A stretch of 21,715 bases of DNA, taken from a virus. Position numbers and translations under genes: made by a program. Within the stretch, counting starts at the first letter, position 1. Each line of letters starts with the position of its first letter. This document shows, in pieces, positions 1 to 9,100 of this stretch. Under the pieces are notes generated by a model. It did not search any database. It saw nothing but the letters and a program-made list of their open reading frames with translations, and was not told where the DNA came from. Where the stretch lies: positions 1-21,715 of IMG/VR virus record IMGVR_UViG_3300010885_060967. The stretch is one strand, 5' to 3'.

Positions 1-989
1 ACTGCGGCTGCAATAGTTGGTGTGCCCCAAGCGGCGCTGGTTAGATAGGTCGAACTTGGAACAAACAGAGTGACCACTGTGGCAGGTGCAGTACCAAATG
101 TAGTGAATGGTGACGCTGTGGCAGTTCCGCCGGTGATAACGTCGCTGGAACCGACTGTAGAACCACCTGGATCAACCCAGGTTGTGGTCAATACCAACTG
201 TGTGCCAGAACCGGCTGTTTTGGCATTTAAAGAAATGTATTGTCCTGTATACGGGGCTGTATCAGCATATTGACGATACAATTGTGTATCAGTTGTGAGC
301 AGGTTATACCAACCGGTTGAGGTAGCTAATGTGTTTGGCACACCAGTTCCACCACTTTTAGTAGTGCCTGTGTAACTAGTACCGGCAATAGTTTGTGGAC
401 TCAGTACGCCGCCACCGGTGATAAAAATATCACCACATAAGGTAGTGGCCAAGTCGTTCCATTCGGCGTCGGCCAATTGACCTGTGGACGACTTGTTGGT
501 TTCCCATTTAATTCGGCCGCCGGCGTTGAAGAAGTATCTAGCAGCATCTGCACTGGCCCAGGTAATGGTGTGTGTGAATGTGATAGACCAGGCACTTGAT
601 CCTGAGCCTGTGTCGGTAGTTTTACTAGTTGTTCCAGAGAATGTAGTTGTTTGTGCACCACTGGCAGAGGCATTGCCACGAGCAGAAGTAATGTTTGTTA
701 CGTCTGTGCTTAGGTTTGCTAAAATTGCAATAGTAGTACCGGTGGTTGGGTTAGCACGACTGGTAATGGTGGTGCCCTGGTGGCTGGCCATAGACGAAAT
801 TTTGCTGTTTAAAGTAGACCATTGAGCAGCAGTAATTGTTGCGGCTGCACTTACTGTGGTCAATGCAGTTTCGCCGTATCCGTATGTTGTGGCACCTGTG
901 GACCAAATTCCGTTTACATTTGCTCCGTTAGTACTAACAAATCCGTTATAGTCGGTTGCTAGTATTGTGCTGCCTGCGGTATATGTCAT
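1..989 (-). CDS. Virion/tail-fibre-like protein, partial (N-terminal 329 codons)
   Basis: This reading frame is open from an ATG at 989 to the left edge, so the C-terminus lies outside the window. The start is supported by an AGGA ribosome binding site seven bases upstream, and the gene begins 12 bases after the stop codon of the fibre-like gene before it. The product begins MTYTAGSTILATDYN and is very rich in Thr, Ser, Gly and Ala, with almost no charged stretches and no signal peptide or membrane segment. A recognisable block is D-A-A-R-Y-F-F-N-A-G-G-R-I-K-W-E (about residues 148-163). It is followed by short T-G-T-T-K-S-G-G-T-G type segments. From memory, proteins with this opening and the RYFFNAGGRIK block recur beside tail-fibre genes in environmental T4-like phages. 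The composition and position fit a distal tail or fibre protein. No enzymatic motif is visible and the exact role is unknown. Confidence 0.75.
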   Translation of the reverse strand, partial: MTYTAGSTILATDYNGFVSTNGANVNGIWSTGATTYGYGETALTTVSAAATITAAQWSTLNSKISSMASHQGTTITSRANPTTGTTIAILANLSTDVTNITSARGNASASGAQTTTFSGTTSKTTDTGSGSSAWSITFTHTITWASADAARYFFNAGGRIKWETNKSSTGQLADAEWNDLATTLCGDIFITGGGVLSPQTIAGTSYTGTTKSGGTGVPNTLATSTGWYNLLTTDTQLYRQYADTAPYTGQYISLNAKTAGSGTQLVLTTTWVDPGGSTVGSSDVITGGTATASPFTTFGTAPATVVTLFVPSSTYLTSAAWGTPTIAAA

Positions 990-1001
990 GTTAATTTCCT
1001 A

Positions 1002-2285
1002 TTAATTGATTTTGACAATTGCTTCCACTGTACCTTGGTCGGTGGAAGATTTATTTTCTAATGATCTGCCAATGACATTAAATGCTGTTGCTTCGCCCGG
1101 TTGCGCTGCTCTAGCTAGTCCGTTTCCGGCAGATACAAGTCTGTCACCCTTGCGAACAACTCCAATCGTATTAACTGGTACACGGCCTGTCATTGCAACA
1201 GGGGGGTGTGTTTCGTCAGTGCCGGCGATAGCGTTCATCAAGTATGCTGCTCGAGTACTTATGACGCCGAACACACTTTCGCTCAATTCAGCGGTAACTT
1301 TGGTAATTTCGTTGGTTCCGCCAAGCTCGACTACTGTGCCTGCTTCTAGCACTTCGTCGGCAGCAAATCGTTCAGCAACGTCGGCATAGTTAGCATAGAT
1401 GCCGTTGGCACCAGAAACAATACCAGTTGCTCCGTTAATGGTCATTACTGTGGTTGGAACACCGGCAATATTAACGTTGAATGCAATGTTACCATTGCTA
1501 GTTTGATTGTAAATTGTTGCAGTGGTTCCTGTTACTCCCACACGGAAATCTGAATTTGCACCAACTGTGAGGCCGGTGTTGTTTAGCACACCAAACGTAC
1601 CTGTTGTGGTTTGGTTGGTGTTTCTCAACAAGAAGCCTGTTGAATCAATACCGTCTAGCAGTTGGGAATCAGTTGCTGTTCCTTGGAACAACGGAATCTG
1701 AGATCCTACCAGGGTACTCAATGTAATGCCCGGGCGTACTGTGGTGAATCCTGTAAGCGGTACCTGTGGAGTAAATGCGGCATCCTTACTGACAATGCCA
1801 ACAATTGAATTTTCAACATACAATTTAATTACAACGTGACTGACAGATGTGTTGTCAGTGATGGTGTCAACAATGGCACCGGTTGTACCTGTTCCTGCGG
1901 TAAACTGTGGGCCAACTAACAACCAGACAGAGCCAGTATATACTTTTAACTGTGCATTAACTGTGTCGTACCACAAATCACCTTGTACATTACTAGTCGG
2001 AGCACTTGATTTTGCGGTTGCAGCCGAAATAACTTTAAAAGTAGATCCGTTGTATACTTTCATTAGGCCAGTGGATTTATCCCACCAAAGTTGACCAGTT
2101 AACGGTGCTGTTGGGGCAGTGGTATTGGATCCATTTTCCAGCAAGTGGATAAAGTTTTCGTCCAAAAATTCACCGTAACCAGCGTAGTTTTTGCCAACTA
2201 GTATCATTGAACTAGAAGTATTGATGGTGCCATCTGCAATAGTAGCAAATATGGTGCCATCAGTTAGATTAATTGTATATGCCAT
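1002..2285 (-). CDS. Tail-fibre-like structural protein (427 aa)
   Basis: This is probably a distal tail or baseplate fibre protein. The N-terminal block (residues 1-60: T-D-G-T-I...K-N-Y-A-G-Y-G-E-F-L-D-E-N-F) is one I associate with fibre proteins of cyanophage- and pelagiphage-like myoviruses. Two tandem modules follow, G-Q-L-W-W-D...L-M-K-V-Y-N-G-S (about 64-81) and G-D-L-W-Y-D...L-K-V-Y-T-G-S-V-W (about 102-121). The middle is a low-charge beta-rich shaft with an S-T-G-F-L-L-R-N-T motif (about 215-225). The C-terminal domain starts at Y-A-D-V-A-E-R-F (about 298) and contains G-V-I-S-T and M-T-G-R-V-P-V...K-G-D-R-L-V. That set recurs at the C-termini of many phage fibres and is loosely reminiscent of autocleaving or chaperone-type fibre ends; that comparison is inference. 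The gene has its own late promoter box and a GGAG ribosome binding site ten bases before ATG. Confidence 0.85.
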   Translation of the reverse strand: MAYTINLTDGTIFATIADGTINTSSSMILVGKNYAGYGEFLDENFIHLLENGSNTTAPTAPLTGQLWWDKSTGLMKVYNGSTFKVISAATAKSSAPTSNVQGDLWYDTVNAQLKVYTGSVWLLVGPQFTAGTGTTGAIVDTITDNTSVSHVVIKLYVENSIVGIVSKDAAFTPQVPLTGFTTVRPGITLSTLVGSQIPLFQGTATDSQLLDGIDSTGFLLRNTNQTTTGTFGVLNNTGLTVGANSDFRVGVTGTTATIYNQTSNGNIAFNVNIAGVPTTVMTINGATGIVSGANGIYANYADVAERFAADEVLEAGTVVELGGTNEITKVTAELSESVFGVISTRAAYLMNAIAGTDETHPPVAMTGRVPVNTIGVVRKGDRLVSAGNGLARAAQPGEATAFNVIGRSLENKSSTDQGTVEAIVKIN

Positions 2286-2307
2286 TTGTGTCTTACTCCG
2301 TTAATTG

Positions 2308-2315
2308 TATTTATA
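2308..2315 (-). promoter_or_regulatory. T4-type late promoter box TATAAATA upstream of the fibre-like gene
   Basis: The minus strand reads TATAAATA, a perfect match to the T4 late promoter -10 element recognised by the gp55 sigma factor with the sliding clamp. It lies 22 bases upstream of the fibre ATG. That leaves room for a short leader carrying the GGAG ribosome binding site (2296-2299). It falls in one of the few real intergenic gaps here. No -35 element is expected for this promoter class. Confidence 0.65.
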
Positions 2316-2332
2316 ATGCAATTATATATCTA

Positions 2333-2340
2333 TATTTATG
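2333..2340 (-). promoter_or_regulatory. Second candidate late promoter box CATAAATA
   Basis: The minus strand reads CATAAATA, matching the looser NATAAATA form of the late promoter seen in T4-like phages. It overlaps the TAA stop codon of the 206-aa gene and lies 18 bases before the TATAAATA box. It may be a second start point for the fibre transcript or a chance match in an AT-rich junction. Confidence 0.35.
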
Positions 2341-2956
2341 CCGCACTAAGGTTCGTTAGCGTCTGGATACGTATTGTATAATCAATCTGTATCTGTCTGT
2401 TCAAACTCTTTTGCACCGGGTGAAATATTACATGGGTAATCAGACGCAAATCCGTAGCACTTCCGTTCCATGTTTTAAGCCCTAATTCGTCAAACACATA
2501 TTCTCCGTTGAAGTTTGTGCTGTTATCAAACGCCTGTTGCCCGGGCGGTTCGCCGTAGTCTAACAAGCATGTTACCAAAATATCTGTGTAAACTTTGCCG
2601 GATGTGTGTAACACTGTCATTTTGTTGTTGGCAGTATCAGTATCGGCAGCAGAATTATCATCTACCACTTTGGCATAGGTTTCGTTGTACAATGTAGCAT
2701 TTTGCCCGGTGGTGTTGGGTGGCAAGTATGTAATAATACCTGTTGGGTCCACGCTGGATCCGCCATTGCCAAATGCCATTTCGTATATCCATCCGCCGCC
2801 TTGAGCAGATGTACGATCACTCAGCGTTTGAGCCATTGCATAAGATATGTTTTCGTAATGAATTGCATTCTTTTTATCTACCAATATTTCACCGGTAGCA
2901 GGATCGTGGATTTTTACAAATCCTTCAATTTTGGCCAGTCCGGGCTGAATTATCAT
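2336..2956 (-). CDS. Conserved T4-like phage structural protein (206 aa)
   Basis: The product is a soluble protein without signal peptide or membrane segments. It opens with the block I-E-G-F-V-K-I-H-D-P-A-T-G-E-I-L-V-D-K-K-N-A-I-H-Y-E-N (residues 10-36). It continues with F-G-N-G-G-S-S-V-D-P-T-G-I-I-T-Y (about 62-77), L-L-D-Y-G-E-P-P-G-Q-Q-A (about 131-142), F-D-E-L-G-L (about 155-160) and H-P-V-Q-K-S-L-N-R-Q-I-Q-I-D-Y-T (about 177-192). I recall this set of blocks from uncharacterised virion proteins encoded near baseplate and fibre genes of cyanophages and relatives. No enzyme motif is visible. The ATG overlaps the stop codon of the upstream 45-codon gene as ATGA and has GGAG eight bases before it, so translation is probably coupled. 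A connector or accessory role in the baseplate or fibres is inferred from position only. Confidence 0.8.
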   Translation of the reverse strand: MIIQPGLAKIEGFVKIHDPATGEILVDKKNAIHYENISYAMAQTLSDRTSAQGGGWIYEMAFGNGGSSVDPTGIITYLPPNTTGQNATLYNETYAKVVDDNSAADTDTANNKMTVLHTSGKVYTDILVTCLLDYGEPPGQQAFDNSTNFNGEYVFDELGLKTWNGSATDLRLITHVIFHPVQKSLNRQIQIDYTIRIQTLTNLSAA

Positions 2957-3090
2957 GCTCGCTTCTCCACTATGACTTCCTTGGTTGTTGGGTCAAAAAT
3001 ACGAATGTGCCCTTCAACAGAAATCGATCCTGTTTCATTAGGTTTCTTAGCCGGTTGCGCCGGCTGTTGTGGTTGTGTACTTTGATTCAT
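2953..3090 (-). CDS. Small protein (45 aa), truncated twin of the 206-aa protein N-terminus
   Basis: A 46-codon frame runs from ATG at 3090 to TGA at 2953. It sits in an otherwise unexplained gap between the giant gene and the 206-aa gene. It starts 16 bases after the giant gene's stop, has AAGG ten bases before the ATG, and overlaps the next ATG as ATGA. The first 21 residues are rich in Gln, Pro, Ala and Lys and look disordered. Residues 25-44 align without gaps to residues 10-29 of the next protein: 9 of 20 are identical, including E-G, D-P, the Thr, the Glu, the Val and the Lys, and about 7 more are conservative. The frame stops exactly where the longer protein continues N-A-I-H-Y-E-N. 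The tight packing and shared motif argue that it is a real gene. Its function is unknown. Confidence 0.65.
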   Translation of the reverse strand: MNQSTQPQQPAQPAKKPNETGSISVEGHIRIFDPTTKEVIVEKRA

Positions 3091-3106
3091 GCTTTATTTA
3101 CCTTGA

Positions 3107-6100
3107 TTATCCGCCACGTAAAAACCTTGCGGCTCTGGTTTCGGTATCTTGCAATGCCACACCGTTACTTGGTGTGCCAGCACCGGGTGCATACCAAGTT
3201 ACTCCTCTGCGTACCAAAATAGTAACTTGTACGCCATCGGCAGGAGCAGTGTCAAATTCGATGGTTACTGGACTAGAATTGGTAATGTCGTAGCCGCTGG
3301 CTTGGAATGTTCCGCCAATATAAACTTCAACTACTTCTTGTATGGTAGCCGGACTCTGAAGATAATCCACAACAAGATTTTCTGCTACAAACACAGTGGT
3401 CGATCCGTCGCCTAATATAGGGTCAACAGCAGTATCGTTCTCAAGATTACTTACAACATAATTTTGATACTGTACTGGCAACAAGTTTCCGCGACTGATG
3501 TTGTATACGTCAGTTGCCGCAGTGTGGTCAGCAGCGGCTGTACCTGCTGTGCCTCGGCGCAGGCCGCTGACTGTGTTAGCCACGGTATCACGGTTACGGT
3601 ACATAATACGTTCACCATTGACTGTTAATAGTCCCCAAATATTAATTGGTAAATTTGGTTCGTTCAGTGCAGATGCATTATGTACATAAATTATGTCATC
3701 ATCTTTGCTCAAATCTTCTACTAGATAAGTTGTGGTTCCAGGAGTAATACGATACGTGGCCTGTACTCCTCGCATGTCTTGGAATATACGGAATGCCATT
3801 GCTTCTGGTGCAATACTGTTGGTGAACTCTGTAATTGTAACTACATCAGTTGGCGACATAATGTACCCGCCGGCTAATATTATTGTATCATTTACAATTG
3901 TAAAGTCATCGTACACAAATATTCGACGACCATTGAGTGTTACCCATAGGTTGTCTGGATTGACAATTGTTCTATTCAGATATAAATCATTGCGTGTGAC
4001 AGACTGCGAGGACGAATAATCGTACGATCCAGGGAAATTAGATACAAGTCCAACGTCATAATCGGTGCTGCTATACGGTTCTACAATTACTGCGGTGCCG
4101 GTGTTTGGACCAACATATACCTGTGTTAATATATCCTGTTGTCGGGTATCGTTCCAACTGGTCACTGCAATAACATCGCCGTTGACTGGCACAAGGCCGC
4201 CGGCAGGATTAAACAGTAACTGATTGCCAACTGCTATTGCCTGTGCGTTTGTTGTGACACAAATTAAAATTTTCTCACCCAGTGTCAACGGTGTTGTAAA
4301 CATTACAGCACGAGGTGTGATTGGATCATATGGCTCAACCATAAAGTCTACGCCTAACACCTGCGGAATATTGTTAACATATACGTGAACTTCATTGTTG
4401 GCAATGATTGATTGCGAGAACCCAAGACGTTGAGGTAACAAATAGTCTGTTGTGCCGTCGGCTAGATACTCGATACCAGCAGATGTTCTTGCCCGTAGTC
4501 CGTTGACTGTAATAACCAAGTTGTCTGGGTTGACATATTCCATGCTGTTGGTTAATGTGTACGTAGTTAATCCTGTTACTCCTGGAATGTATTGAGTAAC
4601 TGGCACAGACCAACTGTAGTCTACCGGAGTATTATCTACTGTGGTCGGACCAATGGCACCAATCATCAAATAATCGTTAATGGTGTAAGTGCTTCCAAAT
4701 AACAATTCTGTACTGGTACTACCGTATTGAACAAATGTATAGTCTGTGATTAATATGCCGTTGACAAAAATTACAAAATCAGTGATCAATGAGTACTGCA
4801 CAGGCACTACTAGACTATTTCCAATTTCTGCACCGTTGTATGAACGCTTGAACAATTGATTTCCGCCACCAATTTCGTACAGGGTGATTACTATTGCACT
4901 GCCTATTGCAATGCTTGAATCTAATGTGATAGTCTGTTCGGCCCAGTTTGCAGTGTACTCTAAACCAATGGTTAAATCAAGCCCAGTTGTCTGGTTTGTG
5001 ACTATCATTGTGGCAGGAACTGGTGCAATACCAGCAAAACTGTATGTTTCTCCTAAGGATCTAACTGTGAATTTCTGCACTTCAATTCTGAATCCATGAC
5101 CGTCACGTGCCCAATCTGCACCAGGCGTTGTGTAGACACGAATGTCTAGCGTGTCAAATTCGCTGCCAGGTACTAGTTCTTCTGGTGCATAACTTGAGTA
5201 TTGGTCAATGTATCCGCCGCCGTCAACATTGATACTGGTGGGTCTTGTCCCCAAATACGGGTCAGTGTACGGGCTTTCATAGATGGCATTTAGTATAGTC
5301 TGATCAAATGTTGGTCGACCTTCTGGACCATACTGTAAGTTATCAAACGGTGTAGAGTCAAAACTTCCAGCGGTACCATTGAATTTGTCAGTGTCAGGGT
5401 TTCTTGTGTACACAATAGTTGACACTGTTCCTGTACCTGCAGGCGGGCGGCCTGTGACTGGATAATCATATGCTTTCCAATTTGCTGTGAATGTTGTTCC
5501 AACATTGTTGTTTATGGCACCAAACAGAACAAAATCAGTGGTGCCAACCGTGACAATCGTATAAATCTCTCCTAAGAGAATTAAATTAGGTGCTAATACC
5601 AGTGTTGACTCTGAAGATTTCCATAGCACATCAAATCCAGGATATTGATCATACCCAACCCCGTATACTTGAACACCTGGGTATTCAACGCCATCGATCA
5701 GCAACGGCAAACTCAGCCCTGGTTCGTTGACAGCAGGAGCATAGAAGCCCATGGTACGATCAACGCCTGTTAGTAATCCAGCATTTACTTCTATCCACTG
5801 TGATGGATCAAATGTAGCACTCTGGACACTAGAACTGTCACCGCTGTCTGCTTCCCATACACGGTCTGCATATCTAACCTGTGTTCCGTTATCGTAGGGC
5901 ACATTTGCTTGCCACTCAACAACAGTGGAGAAGTATTCATACCTGTCATATTTTATAGTGGTTTTAATTTGACGAATCAAATTATTTCCCATAACTGCTA
6001 CCGCAGTGGCGCCTGTTCCGGTGCTATCCACAAATGTTATCACCGGAGTGGTTACATATCCACTGCCAGGTTCTATTAGATTAACACCAATTATTCGTCC

Positions 6101-9100
6101 AGCACTGTTGACCACAGCAGTCATTTCTGCTGGAGTAATGCAATTGCCAGTGACCAACACTGTTGTACCAAGACTGTAACCAGCGCCGGTGTTAGTTACA
6201 AACACAGACTGCACAGTTAGTGTGTAGTTATTGTACCACTCTGCCCATGGATTTTCTGTCCATATTATAGCAGTTGGTTCTGTGTCAGCATCGTAATTGG
6301 TTTTGCTATTGGCACTTGATGCAGTGTAAGGCAATAAAATAGGACCAATGAATTGAGGTACTGTTAATGTCCCGTCCCAGAACGCAGGATTGTCAAAGTC
6401 AGTCAACATGCCTTGGTAAGCATCGTTACCATCGTACGACAGATTAAACTCACGAATTTGAGTGTGGTAAGGCTTGACCTCTTGGATGTAATTCAATACA
6501 AAGTCCTGATTGTCTTGACGATATGATTGATAAGGAATCAAATTACGAATTTTGTGAGTAACATCGATTAAACTGGTTTTTAACAACCAGTCTGGAGCAG
6601 AAAATTCACTCATAATAAATTCAAACATCAAAATCAACGCACGATTTCGGTTAATTGCCAATTCATCAATAAACAACTGTTGATTAACTGCTTGAACTAT
6701 TTTACGTGTTTCAATCACTGGTTCTTGGTCAAAGTACTGTGCATCAAATACTTCAACGTCGAATCCAAAATTACCAAGTGAGTAGTTCCACAACTCTGCA
6801 CTAAATTCAATTGTGCCATCTTCGAGCCCAACACGATCCCAACTTGTAAGTGTACGCTGATAAATTTCGTACTTGCCAGCCGGTGCATTAGACACTTTGA
6901 CACTGGATCCCACAGGTGCAATAGCAATTGTCAGCCCGGACAGCCCTGCATAATTTGTAACAGTTGCAACAGGATTTAATGTGCTGTCGTAACCGGGTGC
7001 ATACCAATTAATATAAGACCAATAACGGCTTGTGTCGTAATTTTGTACACGTATCAGTGTTAATTCTTTTGTTCCGACGGCTAGGCCTGGCATAACTTCG
7101 TATATGGTCCAGAACCCCGAATTACTCGAGTCTACTGCAACCAAATAACGGTATCCAACGGGTACAAGCACTAGATTTTGATAGCCTAGTTCTGTTAAAT
7201 CTGCAACACGTATGTTCCAAGCACCGCTGCCTGCGGCTGGCTCTGGTTCTCTTGAGTTGAGCAGAGTAAAACTCTTTGTTTCAGATATTGGATAATTTGC
7301 CAGGATTCGATTTGTATATCCAAGGTAATTTTTCAATGCGTCAAAGCGGTCAACAAACATGCTCTGACGTGGTCTAAATTCAACGCCATATCGCTCTGCA
7401 GGACTTAGTGTTGGATCTGGCACAGGTGCACCAGTTATATTAACACCGCTCAGACTGTCTTGAAGTTTGAGGTACAAGTTAGCACTTAAGAAACTATCTG
7501 CCACTCCGTCTGCAATCAGTTCATATTCTTGGTGTACATTGTCGTCATTTTTAATACGGTCATATTCAACGTGCAAGATTGTGTCTTGTGCGGTGATCAA
7601 TGCATTTACGTTATACACGGCCACTGTACTGGAATTCAATGCTGCCAAGTAAGAAATACCACTGGATCTTGGGTTAAAGATATAATTGGCAATAGCAGTA
7701 GTACTTAATTTTTTACCTGCTGTAGTGTTTACTGTAGCAATGTCTCTTACCCAGTAATAATAGCGTGTTGCAAAAATATTATTAGTGTTGAGTTCAGAAC
7801 GTGTGGTATAACTCAACACACTGAGTGGCGTACCGGGACCTGTGTAGTTAACAGGGGTTACATCACTTTCAATCCATTGATAGATGTCTATACTGCTGCC
7901 AGGAAACACTTGGCCCCACCGGCGACTTGCATAAACAATATCATCTTGGTTAGGGTCTATAAAACGTACTGAGTTTGTATCCCACCAAATTTGACCCACT
8001 CTTGACGCATTCCACGGGTTGCCAACATTGTGTACGGGACCGTTATTGTAGTTTGCAGGGTCTACTGCACCAATGTAATCGATGTTTTCTCTAGCCACTC
8101 CAAGTATCTTGCCTTGCAATGGATCAATAAAATCCAAATATGATGTAATTGTAGATGCTAGTTTATCGTACATGTACACAGAATTTAACAACCCAACATC
8201 AACCACTGGCTGTTGTATGTGTTTGACAGTCCAAGCCGGTGTTCTATCTGCATTTTCAAATACACTAACACGACCAATATTAGAATTACTGCTGTCACCA
8301 AGGTCGCTGCCTGGAGATCCAACTAACAATCTTCCTGTAACATAACTAATGGCTGATCCATAAAGGTCAAGTTCAACAATGTCACTGTCGTACATTTGTT
8401 GACCAAATACAAATTGCCCTGGGTCCGTAACCGAGTCAGACGAGCTTGGCAAATAATCAAATGTGTATGCTACACCGCTCTGAATCAGCACAGTTGAGAA
8501 AATTGTACTACGATCATCAAAGTACGTTTCTCCATTGTCAAATGTGACTGGTTCGTATAAATTACCAGTCGGTGCACCAACCAACAGTGTAGTTGCATCT
8601 GTGTTGATGAACACTGTGGCGCCAAAATTTGCACCAAGTGTTGGGTTAGGACTTGTTATGGTCTGTGTATATGAATAATTTACAAAGCCAATGTCAACAA
8701 ATGCTGTACCAACAACTCCGGGCAAGACTTCAAGTCTTGTGTAAGGCAATGTGGCGGCAGCATTTATAACACTTAAAGTTAGTATACCAGAAACCACACG
8801 TATGATTGTGCCGCCCTCGGGAGCAATTGCAAAAGTAATAATACCGGTGGTATTATCGTAGGTGTAGTTGACATTAATTGTTTGCAATACACTGTTAATA
8901 TAAACCACAGTGGTATAACTAGCACACTGTGAATAGGTTACGCCAATATCAAATGTTTTTGTAGTGTTGGTTCCAACAAAGAACAGATCGTCGGACACTG
9001 TGGCCCGAATGTTGGGAATCCCAACTCCGTCGTTGGCATTATTAATAGCATCTGCTAGTCCTGCAAGTGTGTTGTCTGGGCTAGCAGGAACGGCTATTTC

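Noticed and set aside
401-679. Minus-strand open frame of 92 codons inside the left-edge gene
   Set aside because: It overlaps the long frame of 1-989 in another phase and has a low-complexity product without any recognisable block.
484-825. Plus-strand open frame of 113 codons
   Set aside because: It is antisense to the left-edge gene and all convincing genes are on the minus strand. The product reads as a mirror of Thr/Ala codons with no motif.
1006-1389. Plus-strand open frame of 127 codons antisense to the fibre gene
   Set aside because: It lies fully inside a well-supported gene on the other strand, with no ribosome binding site or family signature noticed.
3095-3102. GGTAAATA before the 45-codon gene as a late promoter
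   Set aside because: It mismatches the second base of NATAAATA and lies only four bases from the ATG, overlapping the ribosome binding site.
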